Shown: positions 32,717 through 41,601, counted from the first letter of the stretch. The stretch is DNA of 64,000 nt from Meiothermus sp. Pnk-1 (GCF_003226535.1 NZ_QKOB01000001.1:434001-498000), one strand, 5' to 3'. Translations and numbers: made by a program. The notes: generated by a model not told the origin, from the sequence alone.

Positions 32717-33727
32717 TTATGGTCGAAGCGCGGCAGCGACGGCTTGGGCAAACTCGAGCGTGCTTGCTTGGCCCCCCAGGTCGGGGGTGAGGGGGCCTTG
32801 CTCTAGAGCCAGGTCCACCGCTCTCTCGATGCGGCGGGCGGTCTCGTGCTCTCCCAGATAGTCGAGCATCATGGCCGCCGAGAGGATGGCGGCGGTGGGG
32901 TTGGCCACCCCCTTCCCGGCGATGTCCGGGGCGGAACCATGTACCGGCTCGAAGATGGCGGCCTGCTCGCCGATGTTGCCCGAGGGCGCGATACCCAAAC
33001 CCCCCACCAGCCCCGCGGTGAGGTCGGAGAGGATATCGCCGAAGAGGTTTTCCATCACCAGCACGTCGAAGCTTTGCGGGTTGCGCACCAGCCGCATGGC
33101 GCAGGCGTCCACGATCACCTCGGAGACCTGGACGTCGGGGTAGTGCTTGGCAGCGTCGTAGGCGGCCTCGAGGAATAGCCCATCGGAAAGCGGCAGGACG
33201 TTGGCCTTGTGCACCAGCGCCAGTTGCTTGCGGCGGGTGCGGGCCAGCTTGAGGGCGTATTCCACGATGCGGTAGCTAGCCTCGTAGGTGATGACCCGGT
33301 CGGCGATGGCCACCTTGCCCTTGGCGTAGCGGCGCTCCTGCTCGACATAAAGCCCCTCGGTGTTCTCGCGCACCACAATCAAATCGGTTCCCGGGGTGGA
33401 GCCTTTGACGGGGTGGTGCTTGGCCGGGCGCACGTTGGCGAAGAGGTCCAGCCGGCGGCGCAGGTGGCGGATGGCCCCGAAAAAGCCCTCCACTTTCTTG
33501 GTGGGGCTGGTGGCGGCCCCGAAGAGGGTGGCATCGGCGGACTTGACGATCTCCACGGTCTCCTCGGGCACCGAGGTGCCTCTTCGCTCGAAGGTTTCCC
33601 AGCCTGCCTCGGCCTCTACAAACTCGAACTCGAGTCCGGTCGCCTCGAGCACGCGCCTGGCCGCTGGAACCACTTCGTGGCCGATACCGTCGCCTTCGAT
33701 CAAGCAGATTCGATAAACTCGATTCAT
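32717..33727 (-). CDS. hicdh: Homoisocitrate dehydrogenase (isocitrate/isopropylmalate dehydrogenase family)
   Basis: A 336-residue beta-decarboxylating dehydrogenase. It opens [28 protein letters not shown] and has [41 protein letters not shown] and [21 protein letters not shown]. Its resemblance to the Thermus thermophilus homoisocitrate dehydrogenase is close (recalled, not computed). That enzyme acts in lysine synthesis through alpha-aminoadipate and also takes isocitrate. The RRRLDL arginine loop favours this over LeuB. No other lysine genes are adjacent. The gap 32466-32716 holds the pilM promoter and no gene. Confidence 0.88.
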   Translation of the reverse strand: MNRVYRICLIEGDGIGHEVVPAARRVLEATGLEFEFVEAEAGWETFERRGTSVPEETVEIVKSADATLFGAATSPTKKVEGFFGAIRHLRRRLDLFANVRPAKHHPVKGSTPGTDLIVVRENTEGLYVEQERRYAKGKVAIADRVITYEASYRIVEYALKLARTRRKQLALVHKANVLPLSDGLFLEAAYDAAKHYPDVQVSEVIVDACAMRLVRNPQSFDVLVMENLFGDILSDLTAGLVGGLGIAPSGNIGEQAAIFEPVHGSAPDIAGKGVANPTAAILSAAMMLDYLGEHETARRIERAVDLALEQGPLTPDLGGQASTLEFAQAVAAALRP

Positions 33728-33758
33728 ACCTCGGCTATTGTAGCTCCAACGGGGGTGA

Positions 33759-34451
33759 CTACGCCCGGCCTAGCCAGGCCCAAATCACCACCGCAGCCAG
33801 GTAGAGCCCCAGGGCCAGGCGCAACTTGGTCGGCTTGGGGGGGTTGAACGGGTCGCGCCCGCTTGCCTGCAAGGCCCCCTCGAGGATCACCCCAGCAATC
33901 CCCAGCATGAGCAGCACATCGCCTAGGCTCATGACATTGCGCAGGATCTTGAACTGTACCGGGATCACATCTCCCAAAAACCAAAGCCGGGTCTGCTCGT
34001 GCATCAGGACATGAACGGCGTCGTAGGCGTTGCGCAAGGCGGGCTCGAGGTGGCCCAACCCAGCTTGGCGCAAAGCCGCCGCGCTCACCGGCATGTGCCC
34101 GCCGTTGGCGAGGATCACCAGGGTGTTGGCCAGCAGGCCCAGCCAGACGAACCACAGGCTTTTGAGGTGCAGGTTGCGCAGCAGGCCGTAACCTACAAAG
34201 GCCAGCACCGAGACCTTAGCGATAGGCCCGGCCAGCTCGGGGGAGAGGAGTCCCCGGACGGTGGCAAAAGCCAGGCCGCCCTCGAGCCCGGCAGCCAACA
34301 CAAAAGCCCAGGCGGACTTCAGTTCAATTCTTCCGAAGTCCGGTAAGCGGGCCCCGGCGAGGAGGGCGCCGAGGAATCCGAGGAGGGCGCTGGCGAGGTA
34401 TAGGCGCGTAGGAAAACCTCCCGATCCTTCCAAAGCGGGTCCTGGGACCAC
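33759..34451 (-). CDS. DUF5317-type integral membrane protein
   Basis: A 230-residue protein with about six hydrophobic helices. The pattern [10 protein letters not shown] followed by a long loop and LGDVIPV matches the DUF5317 family, whose function is unknown. The first helix ([17 protein letters not shown]) is encoded inside the 3' end of the HD-GYP gene, so the two overlap by about 130 bases in different frames. GTG 34451 and TTG 34433 are both possible starts and neither has a clear ribosome site. Confidence 0.7.
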   Translation of the reverse strand: MVPGPALEGSGGFPTRLYLASALLGFLGALLAGARLPDFGRIELKSAWAFVLAAGLEGGLAFATVRGLLSPELAGPIAKVSVLAFVGYGLLRNLHLKSLWFVWLGLLANTLVILANGGHMPVSAAALRQAGLGHLEPALRNAYDAVHVLMHEQTRLWFLGDVIPVQFKILRNVMSLGDVLLMLGIAGVILEGALQASGRDPFNPPKPTKLRLALGLYLAAVVIWAWLGRA

Positions 34452-35725
34452 AGCTCCCGAAATAGCTTAGCCAGTTTGGGGTCGAACTGGCTACCGGCCA
34501 AATCCAAGATCTCGCGCAGGGCTTCCTCGGGGGTTTTGGCTTTCACGTAAGGCCGCCCAGCGGTCATGGCCTCGTAGGCGTCGCTCAGCGCTACAATCCG
34601 CGCCCAAAGGTGGGTCTCTTGCCCGGCCAGGCCATCGGGGTAGCCCCGCCCGTCCCAGCGCTCGTGGTGGTGGCGGATGATGGGGAGTACGTCGCGCATA
34701 TAGCGCCGGGCGGGATGGAGCAGCTTGAGACCCTCGGTGGGGTGCAGCTTGATCTGCTCGAACTCCTCTTCGGTGAGCCGCCCCGGTTTGAGCAGGATAG
34801 AGTCGGGGATGCTGATCTTGCCGATGTCGTGAATGCGGGCGCCGTACTCGATCTTGCGCCGGTCGCTCTCGTCGAGCCCGGCGGCCTTGGCAAGGTCTTT
34901 GGCGATGGCCGCTACCCGCTCGGAGTGCAGGCGGGTGTGGGGGTCTTTGGCATCCAGAGCTTTGACCAGTACCTCGATGGTGCTATCCAAGGCTTCCTGT
35001 AGCTTGACCCGCTCGTCCCAGTAGAAGCGGGAGTAGTACAGCAGCATGAGTATAAAGAGCACGCTGAACCCGCCCCAGCCCCCCACCAGCGGGGTCTGGT
35101 AGGCTCGGGCCATAAGCAGCCCGATGGGCGCCAGGATGAAGTAGCTCGTCGAAAGCCAGCGGAAGTTATCCACCCAGATCTTGCGGAGCGGAACTCCGGA
35201 GGCCAGGTGAATTACGTAGTAAACCAAGGTGATGTTTGAGATGAATAAAACAAAAGAAGCAGCAACAATCGCTACCCCCGTGCTTACATCAAAACGCCCC
35301 AAAGTAACTGGGAGTACCTTGGTGAAAAAGTGCCACACCAGGGCTGCCAATCCTGTGACCAGGGTGTTTTGGGCGCGGTTGAAAAGATCTTTGTACCAGG
35401 GGAATGTAGGTTTGCCAAGATCAGAGCTGAAATACCCAATGGCGACGATGAGCATTGCGAGCCAAGGTGGAAAAATAATTATCGCACCCAGGATGATCAC
35501 GAACAAATGCGACATCGATGCATTGATCGGGAGGTTTACGGCAACGCGGGTAGACCAAGCCACCAAGGCGATCCAAAAGATGATGTCCCACCAGGTATAC
35601 CAAGCATGGGCATGACTTTGTGGACCATCGGTATAGAGGTAAACACCTAGGACAATAGCGGCCAGTGCTACCCCAAAAATATAAATGAGGGTTCGTGGTG
35701 AGACCGCCTCGGCGATGCGCTTCAT
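34319..35725 (-). CDS. Membrane-anchored HD-GYP domain phosphodiesterase
   Basis: A 468-residue protein. The N-terminal half has about seven hydrophobic helices (residues 8-235). The C-terminal half is an HD-GYP domain with KDPHTRLHSERV, YGARIHDIGKISIPD, HHHERWDGRGYPDGL, and ALSDAYEAMTAGRPY. Such enzymes hydrolyse c-di-GMP to GMP or pGpG. The N-terminal region resembles a membrane sensor but I cannot name it. A proline/serine tail follows the domain. ATG 35725 is preferred over an upstream TTG at 35758. The tiny peptide gene at 35834-35923 lies just upstream on the same strand behind a terminator. Confidence 0.92.
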   Translation of the reverse strand: MKRIAEAVSPRTLIYIFGVALAAIVLGVYLYTDGPQSHAHAWYTWWDIIFWIALVAWSTRVAVNLPINASMSHLFVIILGAIIIFPPWLAMLIVAIGYFSSDLGKPTFPWYKDLFNRAQNTLVTGLAALVWHFFTKVLPVTLGRFDVSTGVAIVAASFVLFISNITLVYYVIHLASGVPLRKIWVDNFRWLSTSYFILAPIGLLMARAYQTPLVGGWGGFSVLFILMLLYYSRFYWDERVKLQEALDSTIEVLVKALDAKDPHTRLHSERVAAIAKDLAKAAGLDESDRRKIEYGARIHDIGKISIPDSILLKPGRLTEEEFEQIKLHPTEGLKLLHPARRYMRDVLPIIRHHHERWDGRGYPDGLAGQETHLWARIVALSDAYEAMTAGRPYVKAKTPEEALREILDLAGSQFDPKLAKLFRELWSQDPLWKDREVFLRAYTSPAPSSDSSAPSSPGPAYRTSEELN

Positions 35726-35780
35726 TCCATGAAGAGCATAAGCGGCAGATGTAAACAATCTTTAACAGGCCTCTCTGAAA

Positions 35781-35807
35781 AAGAAAAAGAACCCCTGTAG
35801 GGTTCTT
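35781..35807 (-). terminator. Rho-independent terminator of the small peptide gene
   Basis: An 8-bp stem AAGAACCC/GGGTTCTT with a 5-base loop, followed on the minus strand by TTTTTC-type T-rich sequence. It separates the peptide gene from the HD-GYP gene. Confidence 0.9.
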
Positions 35808-35833
35808 AGGGAAATCAGTCCTTTATCGAGAAC

Positions 35834-35923
35834 TTACTTCCACTCAGCAGTAGCGCCAACGGCGAGTCCAAGGGCTACGAGGCTGGAGATCAGGGTCAGG
35901 GCGCGAACGATCAGTTTTTTCAT
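35834..35923 (-). CDS. 29-residue exported peptide, almost only a signal peptide
   Basis: The peptide starts MKKLIVRALTLISSLVALG and ends GATAEWK. It has a basic N-terminus, a 15-residue hydrophobic core and an ATA cleavage motif that would leave only Glu-Trp-Lys. AAAGGAG lies 8 bases before ATG 35923 (a second ATG at 35929 is closer). A -35/-10 pair with 17-base spacing (35979-36007), a leader hairpin GGGGG/CCCCC (35950-35966) and a strong terminator show that this is a complete transcription unit. I know no named family. Possible roles are a secreted signal, a membrane-active peptide or a leader. Confidence 0.7.
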   Translation of the reverse strand: MKKLIVRALTLISSLVALGLAVGATAEWK

Positions 35924-35978
35924 GTTCATCTCTCCTTTTGGTTCTGGGTGGGGGTTTTGTTCCCCCTTGCTTGAGATC

Positions 35979-36007
35979 AGGGTAGACCATCCGGTTCCAA
36001 TAGTCAA
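35979..36007 (-). promoter_or_regulatory. Promoter of the small peptide gene
   Basis: On the minus strand TTGACT (36002-36007) and TACCCT (35979-35984) are separated by 17 bases. The stretch from here to 36265 is unusually AT-rich for this chromosome and contains no gene that I can support. Confidence 0.65.
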
Positions 36008-36265
36008 GAGATGTATAGTAAGTATCAACTTGGCCTAAATTGTTTATTTATCACATTACTTCAGCAATGTAAAGAAAGACCACACCCAGTATAGCACGCA
36101 TACGTGCCCTTGGGTGCGGGTACAGCAAAAATTCAGGATTATTTCGTGCTGCAAATGAAAAATTGGCGAGTAAAGCCAAAATTGATAAATGGTGCTAGGA
36201 AAGCCCAAGTGGCCGTACTCATCGGTTTCTCAGGTCTTTCCTGGGCGAAATTGTAACTTTGCTGT

Positions 36266-37084
36266 TTAAATAAATAAAGACTCGTTTACATTTTTTTCGG
36301 TGAGCCAGTCTGCCAACAGGCGGTATCCTTTCCGCCGCGTTGGGTTTCGATCAAGGTATAGGCGTAAATGGGCCTCGAGCCAAACGGCTTTCCGGTGCAA
36401 GCGGTGCAGCCAGGGGTAATACTCCGCGCTCAGCAGGAGGCCTCCCCGGTACCCCTCGGCGATAAAGCGGGGGTCGCTGGGGGTGGAAGCCCCCCCCAGG
36501 TGCAAGACCCGCCGGGGAACCAACAGATTCTTGAAGCCCAGCCTGCGGGCCCGCAGGCCCCACTCGAGGTCTTCGTTATAGAAGAAAAAACGCTCGTCCA
36601 TGCCGCCCAGGCGCTCGAGCGCCGCCCGCCGCACCAAGAGCAGCGCCCCCGAGAGCCAACTCACCGGCCTGGGTTTGCGCAGCCGCCAGTAGTTGGGGGC
36701 GTAGAAGAGCCCAAAGGACTGTAGCCTGCCGGAAGGGGTCAGCAGCACCGGCCCCGCCAGGGCTGCGGTGGGCTCCTCGTCCAGGGCGTGTTGCAGGGCC
36801 TCGAGGTCGCCGGGCTCGAGGTAGATGTCGCTGTTCATCACCGCCGTGTAAGCACCCTGGGTGTGCTCCAAGCCCCGGTTCACGGCGTAGGCATAGCCGC
36901 GGTTGGCCACTGCTATAAGCCTTGCCTGGGGAAACTCGCTGCGCACCATGGCCCCGCTGCCATCGCTCGAGCCGGTGTCCACCACCAAAAGCTCGGCCTC
37001 CGGGTAATGGGCGGTGAGGCGCCGCAGGCACTCGCGCAGGACCGCTCGAGCGTTATAGGAGACGACCACTACCGAAAGAGCCAC
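36266..37084 (-). CDS. Glycosyltransferase family 2
   Basis: A 272-residue GT-A fold transferase. It opens with LSVVVVSYNARAVLRECL, has the DTGSSDGS nucleotide-sugar loop, MNSDIYLEPGDL with the metal-binding region, and WLSGALLLVRRAALERLGGMDERFFFYNEDLEWGLRARRLGF, typical of rhamnosyl- and related transferases of surface polysaccharide synthesis. The donor and acceptor are unknown. It starts at GTG 37084, 7 bases after a TAAACT box. The last codons are AT-rich, unlike the body of the gene. It stands alone between tRNA genes and the small peptide gene. Confidence 0.9.
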   Translation of the reverse strand: MALSVVVVSYNARAVLRECLRRLTAHYPEAELLVVDTGSSDGSGAMVRSEFPQARLIAVANRGYAYAVNRGLEHTQGAYTAVMNSDIYLEPGDLEALQHALDEEPTAALAGPVLLTPSGRLQSFGLFYAPNYWRLRKPRPVSWLSGALLLVRRAALERLGGMDERFFFYNEDLEWGLRARRLGFKNLLVPRRVLHLGGASTPSDPRFIAEGYRGGLLLSAEYYPWLHRLHRKAVWLEAHLRLYLDRNPTRRKGYRLLADWLTEKNVNESLFI

Positions 37085-37091
37085 CAGAACC

Positions 37092-37097
37092 AGTTTA
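37092..37097 (-). promoter_or_regulatory. -10 box of leaderless promoter, glycosyltransferase
   Basis: TAAACT on the minus strand, 7 bases before GTG 37084. Confidence 0.5.
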
Positions 37098-37117
37098 GCT
37101 GCACCCTTATTGCACCA

Positions 37118-37154
37118 AAACCCCCTTTATGCGCGCTTTGCATAAAGGGGGTTT
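37118..37154 (-). terminator. Terminator of the tRNA operon
   Basis: A perfect 15-bp stem AAACCCCCTTTATGC/GCATAAAGGGGGTTT with a 7-base loop, 13 bases after tRNA-Val on its strand. Confidence 0.88.
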
Positions 37155-37167
37155 CTCGTCTGGGAGG

Positions 37168-37244
37168 TGGTGGGCGCGAGAGGACTTGAACCTCCGACCC
37201 CTACCGTGTCAAGGTAGTGCTCTGGCCAGCTGAGCTACGCGCCC
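37168..37244 (-). tRNA. tRNA-Val (anticodon GAC)
   Basis: A full cloverleaf on the minus strand. The acceptor stem GGGCGCG/CGCGCCC, the D-arm AGCTCAGCTGG, an anticodon loop with GAC between the arms CTACC/GGTAG and the T-arm GGTTCAAGTCC are present. CCA is encoded. It is 77 bases long with CCA. Confidence 0.96.
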
Positions 37245-37300
37245 ACGTGGGCTTGGTGCGCCGTTTCCAGCGCATAGGCCGGCAACTTGCGGCCCGGTTT

Positions 37301-37377
<77 letters not shown>

Positions 37378-37541
37378 GAAAGGTGCTGCGGCGTCAACCG
37401 CAACGGGTATGCTAGCACACGCCGCAGTGGCTGTCAAAGCAGGAAAACCCCAGGACGGCGGCGCCCAATTCCGAGCAAGCCATTAGCCCCAGGGTAGCTA
37501 AATTACTGCGGGATACGCAATGCTTTAGTGGCTGCGAGTGT

Positions 37542-37547
37542 TATGAT
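37542..37547 (+). promoter_or_regulatory. -10 box of leaderless promoter, ATP-cone kinase
   Basis: TATGAT followed by 6 bases and the ATG at 37554. Confidence 0.6.
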
Positions 37548-37553
37548 TGCCCT

Positions 37554-38987
37554 ATGCGGGAGACCTATATCAAGACCTCGAGGGGCTACCGGTGGCCCTT
37601 TTCCAAGGGATTGTTGGTTGAGTCGTTGCTCAACGCCGGGGTCAAGATGCAGGTCGCGCAGTCCATCGCCCATACCATCGAAGAGCATCTGCGAGGTCGC
37701 AGGAGATCGGAAATCAGCGCCAGCGCGCTCAAGCGGCTGCTCGCCCGTGAGGTCGAGCGGGTGCTGGGCCCCGAGGTGGCGGCCCGGCTCAAATCGCAGA
37801 CCCAAAGCTTTGAGGAGATCGTGGTCAAGAGCGGGGATACCCGCCGCCCGTTTTCCAAGGGGGTGCTGGCGCGTAGCCTCGAGGACGCGGGGTTTTCCAC
37901 CCGCGAAGCGTACGAGCTGGCCAAGAGTGCCGAGACTGCCCTGCGCAAAGATGGGGTGCGGGAGATCGATTCCGCCGAGCTAGAAAAACGCGTAGGGCGG
38001 TTGGTGGAAAAGCAGTTTGGCCGGGCTGCCCGGCGGCGCTATACCGGGCGGCTGTGGTTGGCGGGGGAGCTTTTCGTAGAGGAGGAGCCAGGGGAGCCCA
38101 GGGTGCCCTTTTCCAAAGGGGTGCTGGCCCAATCCATCATGGCCGCTGGGGTCTCGCCAGATGCCGCTTACCGTATCGCCCGCGAGATCGAACGCCGGCT
38201 GCGCGAAGAGGGGCAGCGGGTGGTGAGCCGCGATCAGCTGCGGGCGGTGGCCTCGGCGTTGCTGGCCGAAGAGGTGGGGGAGGACCTGGCTCGCAAGTAC
38301 GAGCTGCTGCGGGCCATTCGCCGCACGGTGCGCCCGGTACACCTGCTCATCGGCGGGGTGACCGGGGTAGGGAAGAGCCTGTTGGGCTCAGCTTTGGCCT
38401 ACCGCTTGGGCATCACCCGACTCATCTCCACCGACACCGTGCGGGAGATCCTGCGTTCAACCGTGGCGACCGACCTGATCCCTACCCTCCACACCTCGAG
38501 CTTCGACGCCTGGACCCGGCTGGCCGGGGCCGAGGGGGCAGCTCCCAGCCCGGAGCTGATCCTGCGCGGTTTCCGCGACCAGGTGGCCCGGGTGGCGGTG
38601 GGCTTGCGGGCTATTCAGGAGCGCAGCGCCCAGGAGCACACCTCGGTGGTAGTGGAGGGGGTGCATGTGGTGCCGGGGTATCTCTCCCACCCCTCGCAGT
38701 CGCAGGTTATTCAGATTCCCATGCTGATGATGCTGGAAGACGAGGCCCTGCACCGCAGCCGCTTTATCCTGCGCGAGCGCGAGACCCAGGGCAACCGCCC
38801 GCGGGAGGATTACCTGCGCAACTTCCCCGCCATTCGCCTGATCCAAAGTCACCTCCTCGAGCTGGCGGAGCAGACCGGCATCCCGGTGATTCCGGGCGAT
38901 AACCTGGACCGGGCCATCGACCGGGGGCTCGAGGTGATCGTGGAGAAGATGCAGAAGGTGTACGGGGAGGTGCTGGAAGCCGTCTAA
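37554..38987 (+). CDS. 2-Phosphoglycerate kinase-like protein with three ATP-cone-like repeats
   Basis: A 477-residue protein. Three related segments carry the motif PFSKG(V/L)L followed by two helices: about 15-90 (WPFSKGLLVESLLNAGV), 98-165 (RPFSKGVLARSLEDAGF) and 184-255 (VPFSKGVLAQSIMAAGV). This is the pattern of ATP-cone domains, which sense ATP/dATP. The C-terminal part (about 260-477) is a P-loop kinase with GGVTGVGKS, STDTVREILR and VVVEGVHVVPG, as in archaeal 2-phosphoglycerate kinases that make 2,3-bisphosphoglycerate for cyclic DPG. Homologues are known from Thermus, but the role there is not established. The message looks leaderless. Confidence 0.82.
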   Translation: MRETYIKTSRGYRWPFSKGLLVESLLNAGVKMQVAQSIAHTIEEHLRGRRRSEISASALKRLLAREVERVLGPEVAARLKSQTQSFEEIVVKSGDTRRPFSKGVLARSLEDAGFSTREAYELAKSAETALRKDGVREIDSAELEKRVGRLVEKQFGRAARRRYTGRLWLAGELFVEEEPGEPRVPFSKGVLAQSIMAAGVSPDAAYRIAREIERRLREEGQRVVSRDQLRAVASALLAEEVGEDLARKYELLRAIRRTVRPVHLLIGGVTGVGKSLLGSALAYRLGITRLISTDTVREILRSTVATDLIPTLHTSSFDAWTRLAGAEGAAPSPELILRGFRDQVARVAVGLRAIQERSAQEHTSVVVEGVHVVPGYLSHPSQSQVIQIPMLMMLEDEALHRSRFILRERETQGNRPREDYLRNFPAIRLIQSHLLELAEQTGIPVIPGDNLDRAIDRGLEVIVEKMQKVYGEVLEAV

Positions 38988-39012
38988 CGCGGTCGGTAGC
39001 TGTGGCACACTA

Positions 39013-40095
39013 ATGAGGATGAAAAGGGGTTTTTGGGGCTTGGTGCTGGGCCTGCTGCTGGGCAGCGCGTGGGCTAGCCCCAGCCGCTATGCGGAGCAGT
39101 TCGAGTACGCCTGGCGGCTGGTGCAGGAGCACTACTGGGACCAGAGCCATCACGGGGTGGACTGGCAGGCGGTAGGCCAGCGCTACCGGGCCAAACTCCC
39201 CGAGGTCGGGAGCTGGAGGGAATTAGACCGGCTCATCGAGGAGATGTACGCCGAGCTCCGCGACGACCACTCCACCTACCTGGGCCCCGACGAGGCCGGG
39301 TTGTTCCTTTCGGGGGCGCAGTGCCTGCCGTTGCCCTATCCCGAGGCCTGGGAACGCCCCTCGGGGCGGGAGAAGGGGGGCTCGAGCCCCGAGGCTTCCC
39401 TTGCCTCCACCTCACCCTCCGAAGAGCCGCGGGGGGCTGCTTTTACCCCTCCCCAGGTGAGCCTGCGCGGTGGGGCGGTAATCGTTCGGTTGTCGAACTT
39501 GATAGACCCAGAGGTTGCTAGCACCCTGGCCTCCGTTATCCGCCTATATGAGGCGAAGGGGTTCCGCAAAAGCCCGATCAAGGGCTACATCCTCGACCTA
39601 CGGGGAAATCCAGGGGGGCTGGCGCTGCGTATGGCCGAGGTGGCCGGGCTTTTCTTGCGGGGGTTCCCCTGGCGGATCGTAAGTCCTAGCTTGGGCACCT
39701 TTCCCCAGCCGACCCAGCCGGCCTTTGGACGGGCCAACACCCAAAAGCCGCTGGTGGTGCTCATCGATGGCCGGGTGAACTCGGCGGCCGAGGGGCTGGC
39801 CGGGGCGCTCAAGGATGCGGGGCGGGCCTTCTTGATCGGTGAGCGCACCGCAGGTAACACCGAGATCCTGATCCCCTACTGCTTCCCCGACGGGGCGGTG
39901 GCGATGGTGGCCGCAGGGGTGTTGGCCCCTTTGCGGGGGGCCACCTGGGAAGGGCGCGGGGTCGAGCCGGACTTGCCGGTGCAGGGCGCGGAGGCCCAGC
40001 TCGAGGCGGCGTTGCGCTACCTTGATAGCCCTCAGCCCAAGCGCTTCAGCCTCCCTGCATGGGTGGAGAAGATCCGAGTGGGGCGGCGCTTTTAA
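39013..40095 (+). CDS. S41-family peptidase (tail-specific protease type), exported
   Basis: A 360-residue protein with a signal peptide (MKRGFWGLVLGLLLGSAWA). The N-terminal helical part has FEYAWRLVQEHYWD and LRDDHSTYLGPDEAG, typical of C-terminal-processing proteases. The core has IVRLSNL, YILDLRGNPGGL and DGRVNSAAEGLAGALKD with the probable nucleophile serine. The usual PDZ domain is replaced by a 60-residue low-complexity linker. The site normally GxxTxGK reads GERTAGN, so the classical catalytic lysine is absent, as in another S41 subgroup. It starts 25 bases after the kinase gene. Confidence 0.85.
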   Translation: MRMKRGFWGLVLGLLLGSAWASPSRYAEQFEYAWRLVQEHYWDQSHHGVDWQAVGQRYRAKLPEVGSWRELDRLIEEMYAELRDDHSTYLGPDEAGLFLSGAQCLPLPYPEAWERPSGREKGGSSPEASLASTSPSEEPRGAAFTPPQVSLRGGAVIVRLSNLIDPEVASTLASVIRLYEAKGFRKSPIKGYILDLRGNPGGLALRMAEVAGLFLRGFPWRIVSPSLGTFPQPTQPAFGRANTQKPLVVLIDGRVNSAAEGLAGALKDAGRAFLIGERTAGNTEILIPYCFPDGAVAMVAAGVLAPLRGATWEGRGVEPDLPVQGAEAQLEAALRYLDSPQPKRFSLPAWVEKIRVGRRF

Positions 40096-40162
40096 GAAAA
40101 GGTGGTGGCTTCGTTCAGTTGACCCCGCCTAGGCGGGACAGCTCGCGTAAAGTGAAGGCAAT

Positions 40163-41539
40163 ATGGACGTGCTAGCCATCAACGCGGCGCTCAACCGGGT
40201 GGTGTTTGGCCTCGAGGCTAAATTCGTGTTCCTGGCGGTGGGTCTCATCCTGACGGTGGCGCTCGGCTTTATTCAGTTCCGCCGGCTGGGGGTTATCGTC
40301 TCGGAGACCTTAGGGGCCATTCGCGAGCGGGCGCAGGGGTTTGGTGGGCAGATCACCCCCTTTCAAGCGGCGATGGTGGCGATCTCCGCCACGGTGGGTA
40401 CCGGGCATTTCATCGGGATGATCGCCGCTATCCTCACCGGGGGGCCAGGGGCGGTGTTTTGGATGTGGCTGGGCTACCTTTTGGGCATGGCCACCAAATT
40501 TGCCGAAGCCACCCTGGCGGTGCATTTCCGCCGTGCTTACACCGACGGCAGCGTTTCGGGAGGGCCGATGTTTTACATCTCGCGGGGGCTTGGCCGCCGC
40601 CTGGGGCGCTTCGGGAATGTTTTGGGCGGGGCTTTTGCCCTTTTTGCTGCGGTCGCTGCTTTCGGGATTGGCAACCTCTCCCAGGCCGGAGCGGTAGGCA
40701 ACGCTCTGCAGGCTGCTTTCGAGGTTCCCCCGGCCATCACCGGGTTAGTGGTGGCGGTCATCGTGGGGGTCATCATCGGGGGAGGCATTCGGCGTATCGC
40801 GGCGTTTGCCCAGTTCATCGCGCCGATTAAGCTGCTGCTGCTGGCCCTGGCGATTCTCCCCCTGCTCATCCTCTACGCTGCGCAGATCCCCACCGCCCTG
40901 GCCCAGATTTTCGCCTCGGCCTTCAACCTGCAAGCCTTCGCGGGCGGGGCGGTGGGCAGCTACATCGCCGTGATCAACGCCGGGTTGGGGCGGGGCATCT
41001 TTGCCAATGAGGCCGGGTTGGGTTCGGCTCCCATCGCCCACGCCCAGGCTCAGGTGGACCACCCGGTGCGGCAGGGGTTCTGGGGGGTGGCGGAGATGCT
41101 GGTCTCGCTCACCGTGACCACCCTGATGGCCCTTACTTTCCTGGCCTCGGGGCTTTGGCAGCGCGAAGGGGTGGGCGCTGCGCCGCAGGCGGCGGTGACG
41201 ATGTTTCAGGCTTACCCGCTGAGCATCGGCCAGATCGTCCTAGCCCTGACGCTGGCGGCTTTGGCCTTCGGGACTATGGTCTCGTGGGCTTTTTACGGCG
41301 AAGAGGCCGCCAGTTACCTCTTCGGCGAGGGAATCCGCTGGCCGTACCGGCTGGCTTTCACGGTGATGGCCTTTGTGGCCCCCATCGGTGGTTTCAAGGC
41401 GTTTATCGATATCTCCGACACCCTCAATGGCTTTATGGCTATTCCCAACCTGCTGGCTTTGCTGCTCTTAGCCCCGCTGGTTGCGCAGCTGGTACGGGAG
41501 TTCTTCCAGGGTGAACCCTGGCGGATCCCTGAAGATTAA
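40163..41539 (+). CDS. Alanine or glycine:cation symporter (AGCS family)
   Basis: A 458-residue transporter with about ten helices. The family signatures are ATVGTGHFIGMIAAILTGGPGAVFWMW near the start, FAEATLAVHFRR, SGGPMFYISRGLG, and GRGIFANEAGLGSAPIAHAQ in the middle. AGCS proteins import alanine or glycine with Na+ or H+. A hairpin CCCCC/GGGGG (41554-41568) after the stop may terminate the message. The gene is not obviously linked to its neighbours. Confidence 0.92.
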   Translation: MDVLAINAALNRVVFGLEAKFVFLAVGLILTVALGFIQFRRLGVIVSETLGAIRERAQGFGGQITPFQAAMVAISATVGTGHFIGMIAAILTGGPGAVFWMWLGYLLGMATKFAEATLAVHFRRAYTDGSVSGGPMFYISRGLGRRLGRFGNVLGGAFALFAAVAAFGIGNLSQAGAVGNALQAAFEVPPAITGLVVAVIVGVIIGGGIRRIAAFAQFIAPIKLLLLALAILPLLILYAAQIPTALAQIFASAFNLQAFAGGAVGSYIAVINAGLGRGIFANEAGLGSAPIAHAQAQVDHPVRQGFWGVAEMLVSLTVTTLMALTFLASGLWQREGVGAAPQAAVTMFQAYPLSIGQIVLALTLAALAFGTMVSWAFYGEEAASYLFGEGIRWPYRLAFTVMAFVAPIGGFKAFIDISDTLNGFMAIPNLLALLLLAPLVAQLVREFFQGEPWRIPED

Positions 41540-41601
41540 AGGCCGCGGCCCAACCCCCGCGGTGGGGGCGTTGAGGCACACAGCAGAGGAGCCGCTACGT
41601 T

